In this document: positions 9,991 through 21,800 of the stretch, piece after piece
Position numbering within the stretch: position 1 is the first letter of the stretch
How the letters are laid out: each line of letters begins with the position of its first letter
Assembly (NCBI RefSeq): GCF_000764305.2
Contig: NW_025945897.1
Location: 62,001-126,000 of the forward strand
DNA length: 64,000 bases
Source of the DNA: Hyalella azteca
Lineage: Eukaryota > Arthropoda > Malacostraca > Amphipoda > Hyalellidae
Direction: 5' to 3'
Made by a program: the position numbers and the translations under genes
Notes under the pieces: model-generated
Databases searched by the model: none
Told to the model about the DNA's origin: nothing
Seen by the model: the letters and a program-made list of their open reading frames with translations, nothing else

Positions 9991-12029
9991 AATGACTACC
10001 GGTATCTCTTAGCTTTTTGTGAATGATGTATATTACGCATGGAAATTACTATGGAAAGAGATTGGTGTCCAGGTTTTCATAATCCTGAATGAAATTGAGG
10101 GTATTTACATTGTTAGTTCAGTTATATTTACCTTATAGAGATCATTCATCGTATATACTGTATTGTCTTGAGCTTCTGTTACAAGCAGCATCTCAGAGAG
10201 AGTAAAATCAGGATGTAGACATCAAATTATCAAGTGGGACAGAGGACAGCCCACTTTCATTTAACCAGCTAGAACTAAAACCAGGATGCGCTGCCATGAA
10301 TGCTACAATATTGTTGCAGGGAGCATAATTGAGCTAGGTTTTAGCACATCCCTTACTGCCTTCTCCCATTTAGCTGATTTTAACCTATATCTGATGTATT
10401 CATTATTAACATTGCCATGTTTCTCTTATCTCGTTCCAGCTTCAATTTATTTTCCATTACCAGTGTCATTGCCTTGATGTGAAGCTGTGGTAATTTGTCT
10501 GATCAATTGGGAAGTCAGAAGGCTATTATTGCTTGTTAGAAGGACTATTGCCTAGGTGAGTTTACTGCTGTTGTTGTCCCTTCAGGCTAATGGTAAGATG
10601 ATGCTAAGTGTCTGAGCGTCACTGTCTTGCTTAAGTCNGGCTCTGCCGGGTTCCATGGCTCCGCCGTGTTTTGTTTTCTTCAGCGGGTTTGCCGTCATTA
10701 TGTTATTGCATTCATATTTTATTGTTCTTTTGTACTATAATTTATTTATTTATTTCTTATTAATTTATAATTTTTGTATTTTCTTTGTTCTGTTATTTTG
10801 TTGTTTGCTGTTTTGTTGTTTGTTTTTCCTTAATATTTATTTCATTCAATACTTTTATCCTTATTATTTATCTATGTTTAATTTTGCATTAAAAATGTAT
10901 TATTTATATTTATTCATTATTATTATTTAATTTTTTATAATTTTTATTTTATTTTATTTTTATTTATTTATTTATTTATTTATTTTTTTGTTATTTTATT
11001 TATTTTTCTGTTATTTTTAGTTTTTTTTCTTGTTTTTTTTTTTCTTTTTCCGTGTGTGTGTGTTCTCTCTTTGTTTCAGATTTTAACTTTCAGAGCTGTT
11101 AGAGTGTTAGGTACCAATTAAACCCAGTTTAGGCAAGGGGCTTTATGGACTAGCTTCCAGTGCTCCTATAAGAATAAATTAGAAAGAAAGAACATGATGG
11201 AAGTCTTGCAGCTAAACGTGTATTCAAGCTACAAATAGCTCGCTGTGCTTGCTGTATTTCCAATTTGTGATAGCGTACTTATTTACTTACGAGCGTGCGA
11301 GGTAACTGATGTGAAATGACTAATTAAATACTCCATAAACAGAAATTACTCGATGAACGAAATGACTATTCCAACTTCCAAGCGATGAACAGACAGAACA
11401 GTCAAGACAGTGACAAGCACTGTCTAGCGGAGTAACGCCTATAAATATAGGTAATCTATAACCATTATACCATAGCAGTATTGACCAGCAGCAGCAGCAG
11501 CAGGCCAGTGCCAACTTGTTAACAATAGAACTTTTCATTTTCCAACAATCACGTTATTATTTATTCACGTATAAAACTTCATTCCAATAATCCAATATTT
11601 GATAATTTGAACAGATGAACTTGCCTTCTTTCTTCTTACTGCCTGAAAGGTTCAATAGGACTATAGCAGTATAGGAGATTTTCATTTTTCCAGCTCCAGT
11701 GCCAGCAGCAGTCACAGTCAGGCTATGCACTGAGTGCAGGCTGTGCACTGTGCAGCACTATTATTTTTAACAAGTCCACCCACCTTGTCACTTCAGACTG
11801 TCAGTTTTCACCACATTGTCAATTCAATTGAAAACCTTTTGCAGCTTGGCTACCAAAACAAGCAAATAAAGTTCATAATTAAATTACCTATATCACTCAT
11901 AGTCTCAACTCTCAATGGAGAATTTTTGAAGTTTCATGAAGTTATTTTGAAGCTTGAACCTTGAAATCTTCCACTCTCAGACTAGTATGACTATTTAGTG
12001 TCTCAATTGTGTTGTCATTTTGTCATGAT
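9991..12029. other. Non-coding, AT-rich and low-complexity region
   Basis: No gene is recognised. 10700-11060 is a T-rich simple-sequence tract (ATTTATTT runs, poly-T) whose apparent hydrophobic ORF is a composition artefact. A single N sits at 10638. Around 11090-11190 a segment ending AGAATAAATTAGAAAGAAAG resembles a retrotransposon 3' end. A short CAG repeat is at about 11490. Confidence 0.5.
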
Positions 12030-12645
12030 AAGGTTTCAGGTCAGGGCGCAGAGGGTGTATACAGCATCGCCAATGTGTAGGTTTTTAAGCCCTAAGCATT
12101 ACCGGGTAATTCTAAGATGCGTTGCCGGCCGCCGGGTAATTTTTAATGAAAAGCCATTTACGCTGACGCTGAGTAATGAAAAACTATTTACAAGCCACAA
12201 ACTTATTTACAAATTACAATGTTCAATGTTGCATGCACGTGTTATCCCAAATAACTAATTTTACCTTAAAAACAGTCTGAGATTGCAGATTGTACAGCAA
12301 GTGTCAACTGAACATGTGATAATGCAGTCTGATTGCTCTAATTTGACCGCAAGTTTGCAACTACGTAATCATAAGCTTGATGTTTACATTTTTTTGGCGG
12401 GAACTCATCGCAACTGATTTCCGGACAAGCTTCACTGCATCCTGTTGATCCTGATCCATCCAACATATCAGAAACCTTACTTTTTTTTAAATAGTTGGCC
12501 GAAGACTGGCAAATATAATAAATGCAAGAATTTCAATCTAAATGTGTTGGCAAGATCTTCTGAAGGCGTAAATTTTGCTACTGAAGCGTCACCAAAGATC
12601 TTGCAATATTCATCCATGATCCACTCTCTGCACAGTGGGTTTCAG
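12030..12645 (+). repeat. Dispersed repeat family B, copy 1
   Basis: From about 12120 this matches 14278-14690 in direct orientation with roughly 85-90% visible identity. Shared blocks include GGGTAATTTTTAATGAAAAG, ATTTACAAGCCA, AACTGATTTCC, AAATAGTTGGCC, GGCAAGATCTTCTGAAGGCG and the terminal CTCTGCACAGTGG. The 5' part (12030-12125; CATCGCCAATGTGTAGGTTT) is echoed at 12962-13030. It is non-coding; a transposable element of unknown class is likely. Confidence 0.75.
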
Positions 12646-12961
12646 GCCCAAAAAAAGGGTGACATATTAGGCCAAAATGCCACCAGTGTCCAGCACCAAC
12701 CCAGCCTAGGCCACCAGTATTAATAATTATTGACAATTTGTATTCAAAACTACATAAACCTTGGAGATTTCTTGTCAAAAATACATATCATCAAACAGGG
12801 TAATAAGGGACGGGTGGGATAAATTGGGTTATAGTCAACCCACATTTTGTAGAAATGTAGCAGCTACCAGCTAGCTAAACTTATAAAAACATTGCAAAAC
12901 TAAAAGTAGACTGTAGTGGCAATAATGGGCATTAAGTTAAACATTTTTACTATGTACTAGC

Positions 12962-13035
12962 TTCAGGGTGCAGAAGGTGGAAGCGCGTCGCCAATATATG
13001 GGTTTTTAAGCCCAAAGCGTCGCCAACCATTTTCA
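12962..13035 (+). repeat. Repeat family B, 5' fragment
   Basis: The blocks GCGTCGCCAATATATGGGTT and TTTAAGCCCAAAGCGTCGCC match the 5' segment at about 12062-12125. It is not followed by the rest of the repeat. Confidence 0.6.
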
Positions 13036-14277
13036 AGATGCCACGGTCAGGAAGATGTGCCAGGTGCATGGGAATTTATATTATCATTGCATCAATTTGC
13101 GCCGTGTGCCGTAATACGCCAGTAAAAAAGTGCACCATGCACCTGCACCAGCCTGCGCCTTGCTCCTAAAGTTGTTTAAAAATGAATACGCGGCAAAGCT
13201 ATCACACACAAACAAATATCTGCATCACGTTGACTAGATTTCTAACGTGTTAACTCAGGTTCTAAGAGTTGGCAATGTTATGAATAATTATTCATTATTC
13301 ATACATCACAATTTGGTTGGAAATTAATTACAAAACTGAATAGTAGAAGGTGACAATCCACATGGCTTGAGATTGGTTCTTTCTAATGAAGAAATGCCTT
13401 TGGCAAATAGTACAAACCGGAATGTCAATGTCAGGAATACATTACGTTCCCAACATCCTCCCAGCTGGAGAAATGGGTTCATGCGGTGCAAACCCATTGA
13501 AAACAAAAATACAGGCACTGCACTTTTTTTTAAATTATCAGCTCTCATTTTTTGCAACTTTGAAGGTTAATTATATAGATTAACAACAAACATTAGTAAA
13601 ATATGGATAGCTTTAAGAGACTCGCGCATTGCGTAAAAAGTATGTAGAGACGATGTTGGGAATTTCTGATGACAGTTATGTCTAGACATATTTTATTTAC
13701 AAAAGATTTTGCACTCAAAACTTTTTTTTCATCAATTACAATGATGAAATTATTTCTGACTACTTTCATTAACCGTAGAATCTTTGATAACCCTATCAGC
13801 GCACTAATAGTATACATAGAATAAGCAAAATCTGTCATTTAACACTAATATTTGTTTACTTCATGTGCCCAATTTCTGAGGACTTGGTTATTCACCACTT
13901 GCCTCACGTCCGGACTGAATATTGCCTCATGTCTGGATGATCTACGGAAGGTAAACAAATGATGTTCGTTGGTTCGTATATGAAATTTGTAGAAAATTTC
14001 TTCGAAAATAAATTTCTAGATTTTTACTTTAACAAAATTTCCATATCAAGGAAAGTCATAGATTATTGATGGATAATTAAACACATATTGAGTATTATAC
14101 GTTTTCTGTCTATTGTCCCTTGACAAAATGCATGTGTGCGCTGTGGCCTGTGCCAACGCATGCGCGCGCAAGCGGGGATGGCCAGAAGTTGCGCCAAGTG
14201 TGCGCAGCAATGGCTTAAAAAAAGTCAAAATTCGCGGGAAAATTCCCTGAAAACATACATAATCCTGAGTGTGGTCA
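13036..14277. other. Non-coding, nothing recognised
   Basis: Only short ORFs without domain signals are present. No gene or structured repeat was identified between the two family B copies. Confidence 0.5.
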
Positions 14278-14690
14278 AGATGGTTCGCTGGGTAATTTTT
14301 AATGAAAAGCCATTTATGCTGAGTAATGAAAAGTTATTTACAAGCCATGAACTTATTTACTAGGTTGCTTGCACGTGTTACCCCAAATAACTGAACATGT
14401 GATGATGCAGTCTGACTGCTCTAATGTGACCGCAACTACATTTTGTTTACATTTTTTTTTGGCAGGAACTCATTGCAACTGATTTCCAGACAAGCTTTAC
14501 TGCATCCTGATCCATCGAACGTACTGGAAACCTTACTTTTTTCTAAATAGTTGGCCAAAGACTGACAAATATATTAAATGCAAGAATTTCAATCTAAGTA
14601 TGTCGGCAAGATCTTCTGAAGGCGTAAATTTTGATACTGAAGCGTCGCCAAAGGTCTTGCAATATTCATCCACTCTCTGCACAGTGGTAC
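14278..14690 (+). repeat. Dispersed repeat family B, copy 2
   Basis: This is the second full-length-like copy of the segment at about 12120-12645. It carries the same order of blocks with small deletions and ends at the same CTCTGCACAGTGG. It has no coding capacity. Confidence 0.75.
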
Positions 14691-15418
14691 TAGCTTAAAG
14701 TAAGTTAAGAAATCGTACATTTACTACCACTAAAAAATCTCTGAAAAAAAGTGTAAAAAGTGAGATATTGGAAAAGTGCCTCTGCTAAGGTCTGTAGCAA
14801 AAAATTCTTGCAATAATAAAAAATTTTACTTACATAAAAGCTGCACACAGGTTTTGGCTTAAAAACATTCTTAACTGAATTTGCTTATCTCATTAAAAAA
14901 AAATGGTGGCCGTTTCTGCAAGACAGGGTACTAATAAGGGAAAATCCCCCGGGGTAATAAGGCACACACCTAAAAACGCATTTACTACAGTAGAGCCTCA
15001 ATTAGCAAAGGCTCAGTTGACAAAAAAATCAATTAACAATAATCATCAAAAAATTTACAAAAACGTCCCCCCACCCACACAAATGAGAATTTCAGAAAAA
15101 GCTATGACCAATCGATCAATGTGGTCTTTAGTTCTCTTTATGCATCAAATGATATGCGTCTCGATGTTGTAGCTGGAAAATCCTAGGAGGAGATTTTGTT
15201 TTTCATGTTTTCGTGTTTTAAGAATTCAGGTTTTATTTAATTTTTCAAAAAATTTACGTGAATAAAAGAGTCCTATTTTTCTGTTTAACATATGTGTACC
15301 AAGTTTCAATGTGATCCATCTGTAAATAACCTAGATAAAATTTGCCCCAGAGGCTCCCCTTAATGAAAAATTAATGCATCATTGGTCATCACAAAATTGT
15401 GCATAGAATGTCATATAG
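14691..15418. other. Non-coding, nothing recognised
   Basis: AT-rich sequence with one 89-codon ORF (14903-15172) lacking any recognisable feature. The last 8 bases (15411-15418, TCATATAG) are the target duplication of the following hAT element. Confidence 0.5.
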
Positions 15419-16845
15419 CAGTGGTCTGTGGTTCCCAAACTTTTTCAGGCTGGTGCCCCCTTGGCTCCCTTGTGAATTTTTAGCGCCCCCCACAGACATA
15501 CTCCTCTTTCTTGAAATTTAGTACGCTGTAATTTTAAAAGATAAAGGTTAAACACAAATCATCAAATGTGTATTTCACAAGTAGAACCCCATTTAGTCAA
15601 CCATTGTTTTTCAGCTGTTTTAACTGTTTCAGCACTAGAAACTTAGGGGGTCTTGGGTGAATTTACGGCCGGACTCAAAGCCGGTCTCACGACCAATCTC
15701 CTAATTCAATTATCAAGTAATATCTCCCAAACTAGTAAACACAGCTCTATGAAACTTGGAACACTTCTTCATCAGAACCTAACGGTGATGTTTAGAAACT
15801 ATTGAACAGATTTGAAGTTTTTTATTTTACCTCCATTTGCAATTTTTTTTTTCTTTTCACTGTCATTCTTGATTTCACACTTCCTTATATTCGCCCCGTA
15901 TTGCCAGGTAATTTGTCACTTAAATTCGCGGCAATCAAGATATTTCTTCTAAACTACAGAACAGATTTCAACAAAACTTTATATATAAATACCGTACCTA
16001 GCCTCTCAACGGTGATGTTTAGCTTGTGACAATTTTTTCTATTTTACTTTCGTTCGCAAGTTATACAGATATAGGAGGAATGACCGGCTTTTCTACCGGC
16101 CGGTTTAACCATGAGCCTTATATGTATAGCCATATAACCTGCAAACGAAGGCAAAATGAAAAAATTGTAAACATTACCGTTGCTGAGGTTAGGTATTTAA
16201 ATACTAAATTTTGTAAAATACATTTTTAAATAAAAATTTCTTGATTACTGTGAATTTGAGCATGTATTGCTGTTTAAATCACGAATAAAGGTAAAATGAA
16301 AAAAAACTCTCAAACGAATGCACAATTGAGAAAATTTTCGCAAGCTAAACATTGCCGTTCGGTAGTTAAGACAGTAAATTCAAAATTTCATTCGAATCTG
16401 CTCATTTGTTTGGAAGAAATAACTTGATTGCTGTGAATTTTGGCCCGTATTGCCATATAACTATGGCAAAATGAACGATGGCAAAATTCAAACAATTTTC
16501 ACAAGCAAAACATTATCGCTACGTCCTAATGAATACGTTTACCAAGTTTCATTGATTTGAGTTTATTAGTTTGAGAGATATTCCTTGATCATTGAATTTG
16601 GAAATTGGCCGTGAGACCGGCTGTTAATTTGCCTGAGATGTAAACCCAGGAGTAAACCCCACGCTGGGAGTATGTGCTGCACATGTTGTATACAAATTGT
16701 CAAACAAACGTTCGAACTTCTGACATTGTTGACTTCGGACTACCGCCCCCCCTCCTATCGCCCCTCTACTGCCTTCTTCCTTACTGCCCACAAAATCTTT
16801 CCACCGCCCCTAGGGGGGCGATATTGCCCACTTTGGGAACCACTG
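15419..16845. mobile_element. Non-autonomous hAT element C1 (1.43 kb)
   Basis: The termini are CAGTGGT (with a 6-base internal duplication) then TTCCCAAACTTTTTC on the left, and TTTGGGAACCACTG on the right. CAGTGGTTCCCAAA-type ends are characteristic of hAT elements. A perfect 8-bp target duplication, TCATATAG, flanks it (15411-15418 and 16846-16853). Inside there is no transposase, only degenerate units recurring every 150-200 bp (an AACAGATTTCAACAAAACTT block, ACGGTGATGTTTAGCTTGTG, and GGCCGGTCTCACG-like segments). It is closely related to 52524-54265. Confidence 0.88.
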
Positions 16846-16942
16846 TCATATAGAATTGTGCACCGGGCAACATAGCATGAAAAGTAATTGACCTAAACTA
16901 TGATTTATTTTTCCAAACAATATGATCATTGTCATTTAAATA

Positions 16943-17467
16943 CAGTGGGGGAAATAAATATTCGTACACTTGAAAAATTGTATTTTAATGTATGTAAGTA
17001 CACAAACTGAACAGGAGAAGTGATTTATATTATGTATAGAGATGCATAGTATTCAAAAATACTACTATCAAAAGAAATTAAATCTCAATGCAACAAAAAA
17101 CAATGCAACATGTTCACTTTTCGGGTGAAAAAAGTATTCGTACAAAACAATAAATCCGCATTATTTTAATTTAATACTTGGTTGAATACCCTTTTATTCA
17201 GCTCAACAGATGCCAGTCTATTTCTATACGTCTTGACCAATGATTTGCAGATGCTGACTGGTATTTTATACCATTCTTCTTGGCACACCACCTTAAGATT
17301 CTCAATGTTTGTTGGGGACCTTTTCTTAATTTGAATCTTCAAATACCGTCACAAATTTTCAATCGGATTTAAGTCCGGCGACTGGCTTGGCCATTCCATA
17401 ACGTGTACATTTCTATCAGCAAACCATTTCTTTGTGGATCTTGCAGTATGCTTAGGATCGTTATCAC
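16943..17467 (-). mobile_element. Tc1-like transposon remnant (minus strand)
   Basis: The terminus CAGTGGGGGAAATAAATATT follows a TA (16941-16942). On the minus strand 17180-17467 encodes the C-terminal catalytic part of a Tc1 transposase: [31 protein letters not shown], then an in-frame stop where W is expected. The Asp of DNDPKH and the DE-type context are recognisable. The first about 150 bp are the same as the halves of the palindromic MITE at 50332-50592. Broken and non-functional. Confidence 0.88.
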
Positions 17468-17575
17468 ATGATCTGGGGCTGTTTCTCCGCAAAAGGTGTT
17501 GGTAACATATCACTTATAGATGGTAGGATGAATGCTGCAAACTACCAGAGCATCCTGGAAAATTATTTGGATGCA
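17468..17575 (+). pseudogene. Tc1 transposase fragment in inverted orientation
   Basis: Directly abutting the minus-strand fragment, the plus strand reads [20 protein letters not shown] and continues MNAANYQSILENYL. This block normally lies just upstream of DNDPKHT in a Tc1 transposase. Its opposite orientation shows an internal inversion or head-to-head rearrangement of the element. Confidence 0.85.
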
Positions 17576-18893
17576 ACAGTGGGACTAATTTTGTGATTCA
17601 ACAAGTAGCAACATCACATTTATTATTAGCATGCATTTCTAAACTGATGTCATATATGTTGTGATATTCACAATATAATGAAAATAAGTTACCAGCATTA
17701 TAAAAATCACAGCTCTCTATTCCTTAGTGACACTTGTATTCTGGTAAGCAGTACCCATGACAGTTTGATTCTGGATGTGATAGGCATATACATAGGGTAT
17801 CCTTAAGTTCAATATAGAGTGATGACTGATAAGTTGTCAAAAGAAGAATGAAATGCAAATGAAATAAGGCAAATGAATAATGAAATGTGCCATAATTGAA
17901 AGATTGTGCTAATATTTAAAAAGCATTATATACTAAAATGCTCTAAAATGAATGTAAAAATTACCTTACCAAAATGAATAAGTTGCTTCTCAAATAAGAA
18001 TATACTAGTGTGATGTCTTGGAATGTAACTTCTGCATTATTTGAGGTAACTCTTTATTAGATCAATGATCTTTGAACTATCAGCATTGTACAAAAAACAT
18101 TGGAGTGTCATTTGTGACCAACAGTTTACTTTCTTGTGTGGCATGAAGGTGTTTCTTGGCAGCCAGTGTCTAAAGTGCCTTGTACTGTGGTGGCAGAAAT
18201 TACACAATATCATATTTTTTTGAGGAATAGTTTGCAAAAAATACAGTTGAAAAGATAATTGAAATCTTGAAATGCATAAAAAATCTTCAATGAAATGTAA
18301 GTAATATTATAAAAATTTAAGAGGGCTCTTGCTTGAAAATTATTCCTCAAGTTTGACAGATTCTACAACGACATTTTGACTAGGCAAGTTCAGTTTAGTG
18401 TGTGTTTTATACACACAGTCAGCAAATCTAAATTTTGGGAGTACATTTAAGACTGGCAGCTGAGTTTCATTGTTTTATAATGGAAAATTATAATTGTTAT
18501 AAGAATAAATGTCTCTAGATCCTGCTGGCTGCCGGTTGTGTCCATGAAACAATTAAATTGTTCATTACACCTCCATAGTATGGTCTTAATGGTATTCAAG
18601 ATACATGTATAGTTGATGCCTTAAGTTGCAGTGTTCACATTTTCATTGATTGATTTCTTCTGCTGTATTGATCCATAATATGTATTGTTATTTCTGCAAT
18701 ACATGTGATGTAATTAGATATTTTCAACAGGCATTATGTTGAGATGACTAGTGGTGAATGTGTTAGAGAAAATGGAGATACAATCTAAAATTATAGTCTC
18801 AAGTTCTATTTTGTCAAACTCTTTACTAAACATAGAACCAGCTGTAATTATTAACTGGAGCTACATTTCACTGCTGCTGCTACTAATATCACC
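17576..18893. other. Upstream region of the ankyrin-XKR gene
   Basis: No coding feature is seen. It should contain the promoter and 5' UTR of the gene that starts at 18894, but no confident core promoter element can be picked from sequence alone. Confidence 0.4.
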
Positions 18894-21800
18894 ATGAGTG
18901 GCTCTGCAAACTACAAGTGCTACTCTCCCATCGCCAATGGTGGTGGCAGTGGGGCCAACAGCAACTGCAGCAGTAATAGGAACAGTGCGTCACAGCAGGA
19001 GCACAGGCGCACACGCAGCAATACAAGCAACAACAGCAATTTCTCTGTCACTGATCAGGAGTTGCGCACAAGGCTTATATTCAGTAGGGCCATGTCATCT
19101 CAAGGTAAGCTTTCTGAGTTTTATTTTTAATTTATTTGTCTAGAAACTGTATCAAACTATATTGTGAAATAGCATTCACCTGTAGTTATACTTCTTTAAT
19201 TCAAATTTAGACTGAATTAATTGCAATGAACCCTTCCCTTGGGAAGAGTTGGGAAAGTATTTCCATATCAGTTTCATGTCTTGTCACTTGCATTTTGACT
19301 TCAACTGGTCAGCAATTTATTGCTAATCTTTCTAGTTAGAACATACCTAATGGAAGAATTCATCAGTAAGCAATAAATGGGACCATAGACTCAGTTGGTG
19401 TCCTGGAATGTCATCCCTGAACTCCCAAATTATTCTTGAACCAAGCATAGTCTTCAATGCTCAAATTACGTCACTGGCTTGTAATTAGTAGGTCAATAAC
19501 ATTTTGTCAGAGGAGTTTTTGATCAACAAAAAGGCAATAGGAAATTCGTTAAAAGACTGCTGCCTTTTATGGTTGATGATTCAAATTTGATTTATCAAGT
19601 TGAATTCTTGTAGTATTATATACTTGTCCTTATGTACCTACCTAGTCAGATGGCAGGACAGATTGACTAGGTTTTCCCAGTAATTTTTGTAATATCTTAA
19701 AATATATCAGCTTGCAAATATAATTAAAATAAAATAATATTACAATCCTCTTATGTTCAGTGCTATCTGCTCATTTTGAAATTTTGATTATTTCAGCTGT
19801 GAAATTGTGTTGTATTTCATAAATTCCATTTATTTACTTTGGTGCTCTACACACTTTAGTTCTTGAATATTTTGAATCCTTTCACATTTTCCAACTATGA
19901 TGTGTATCATGAGTATCAGGTCTCTATATTGGAGTTGAATAATTTAATTGAAGCTCCACTTTAATAGCAACTTAACCCTATTTTTTTCATTATGTTGTGC
20001 TAGCTATTGTTAGAAGCACTGATTTATTTAACATTTCATCTTATTACTTTTTCATCATATTGCCCCTAGTTGAAGTCTAACATGATGAGTTGCTATAAAT
20101 AGTTTTCTTTCTTCCTTGTATATATAACTTGACATTGATTACTTCCACTAGCCCTGATAAAATTCATTCATGGCATAGAACTCTAAGGCATGAAGATATT
20201 GTAAATTACTTGTTGCTTTGCTCACTGTTGACCCAGATAGCAGTCGTGAGGCTCTAGACAACAGGGACAGAGACCTCAACAGTGGTGAGACGGTCTTCCA
20301 AGCTGAGAGTGAAAGTTGCGCTGCACCACTCTTACCTGCACCTATGCCTAGCAACAGTATTGTGTCGTCGACAGCACCTCGTTCCCTTGCTATTGCACCT
20401 CCTGTATCAGCAGCATCAGTTGCTACAGCTGCGGCTCAAACTGAAGCAGCAACTTCCTTTTCACCCTGTATGTTGCTTGCAATTAAATTTTATTTGCTCT
20501 TGATGAGAAACATGGATTCTTCATCTCTCAATAGTCGCATGTGTATATATTCATGTTTAACCCAAATCAGGTTCAGGTTTTCAAACTTGTAATCAAGCCA
20601 CTGACATGTTTATTATTTATAAGGTACCTATACCTGACCAATGCTTATTTTAACTTCATCTACTTTTTTTTTATTCTTTGTGCACTTAGTTTTTTATTGA
20701 TCTGAGTGATATAATTTAATTCTGCTTGATCAGTAAATCTGCTCTGTAAATTGAGTCTAAATTTTTATTTAGCCATCTAGTATGTAGATCATAATAAGAG
20801 AAAAACCTAGTCAAACTAAATCAGTGTTGTTTTCTGAAATTATTTTTTTTTCATGTGTAAGAAATATCATCCCATGCTCACTCTTGGTGTGTCTGAATGC
20901 AGAAAAAAACTTTTATGTGCAATATTATGTTATTAAACTATGTGTTATTACACTCATCAGTTATACAAACCTAATAGCACTTAATTTCAAGTTAATGTTA
21001 CTTTATAGTTGCCATTTTGCATATTTTTCCAACACTTTTTACTTGGGGTGACTTGAAAATGATGATTATTGAAAGTTTCAGGCAGTTGCCTTGAACCTTC
21101 CAGGCTATGACTATTCAGTGCCTCAACTCGCAATTGTGTGCTATATACACCTTGCTTTGCCATACATCAGAAATTCCTTTAATTCTCACTTCACATCTCA
21201 TAATTATAACATTGTCCTGCTGGGGTAAAAATTTCCATTCTATAAAAATATTGAGTTAGTCCTTTATTGAATTAAGTGTAAGTAACCATTTTAAATTCTA
21301 TATTTTTTATCCTAGCCTGTCTGCTTTTGTGTATGCTTGTGGCACATCAATGACATGATATTGATCTGGCCTTCAATTTATTTCACAATTAACTCTGGTT
21401 TACTGCCATAGCATCTTCATCACGGATGCTTCCGACACCACAAGGCAGCAGCCTGTGTCGGTCCCCGGAAGAGACACCAGATCTAGTGGACCTTGCAAAT
21501 TGGCTTGATGATACAGACTCAGGTCATCCCTTCACACGAGCTGCACTCTGTGGTGATGCTGCAACAATCAAGGAGATGTGCAGCAAACACACATTTGATC
21601 CCAATGGAAAGAAGGCGCATCATGCTCTCCTTGCTGCTTGTCGATCAGGTGCTTCTGCCATCTAACAATGCTTGTCAATTCAATCTGAAACATGAAAGGC
21701 TTTTGACAAAAAGATTCTTTTCAAAACAACTGTGACCTGCAGAATATACTTTAAAAATCCTAATTCTTTTGCATATAGCTTTCGAAAAAACACATCAGCC

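Noticed and set aside
10655..10930. Hydrophobic 91-codon ORF resembling a membrane protein
   Set aside because: It lies in a T-rich simple-sequence tract; Phe/Leu/Tyr content follows from base composition.
13242..13252. Right-hand piggyBac terminus (TAACGTGTTAA)
   Set aside because: Only about 10 bases match and the interrupted retrotransposon does not resume after it; likely coincidence.
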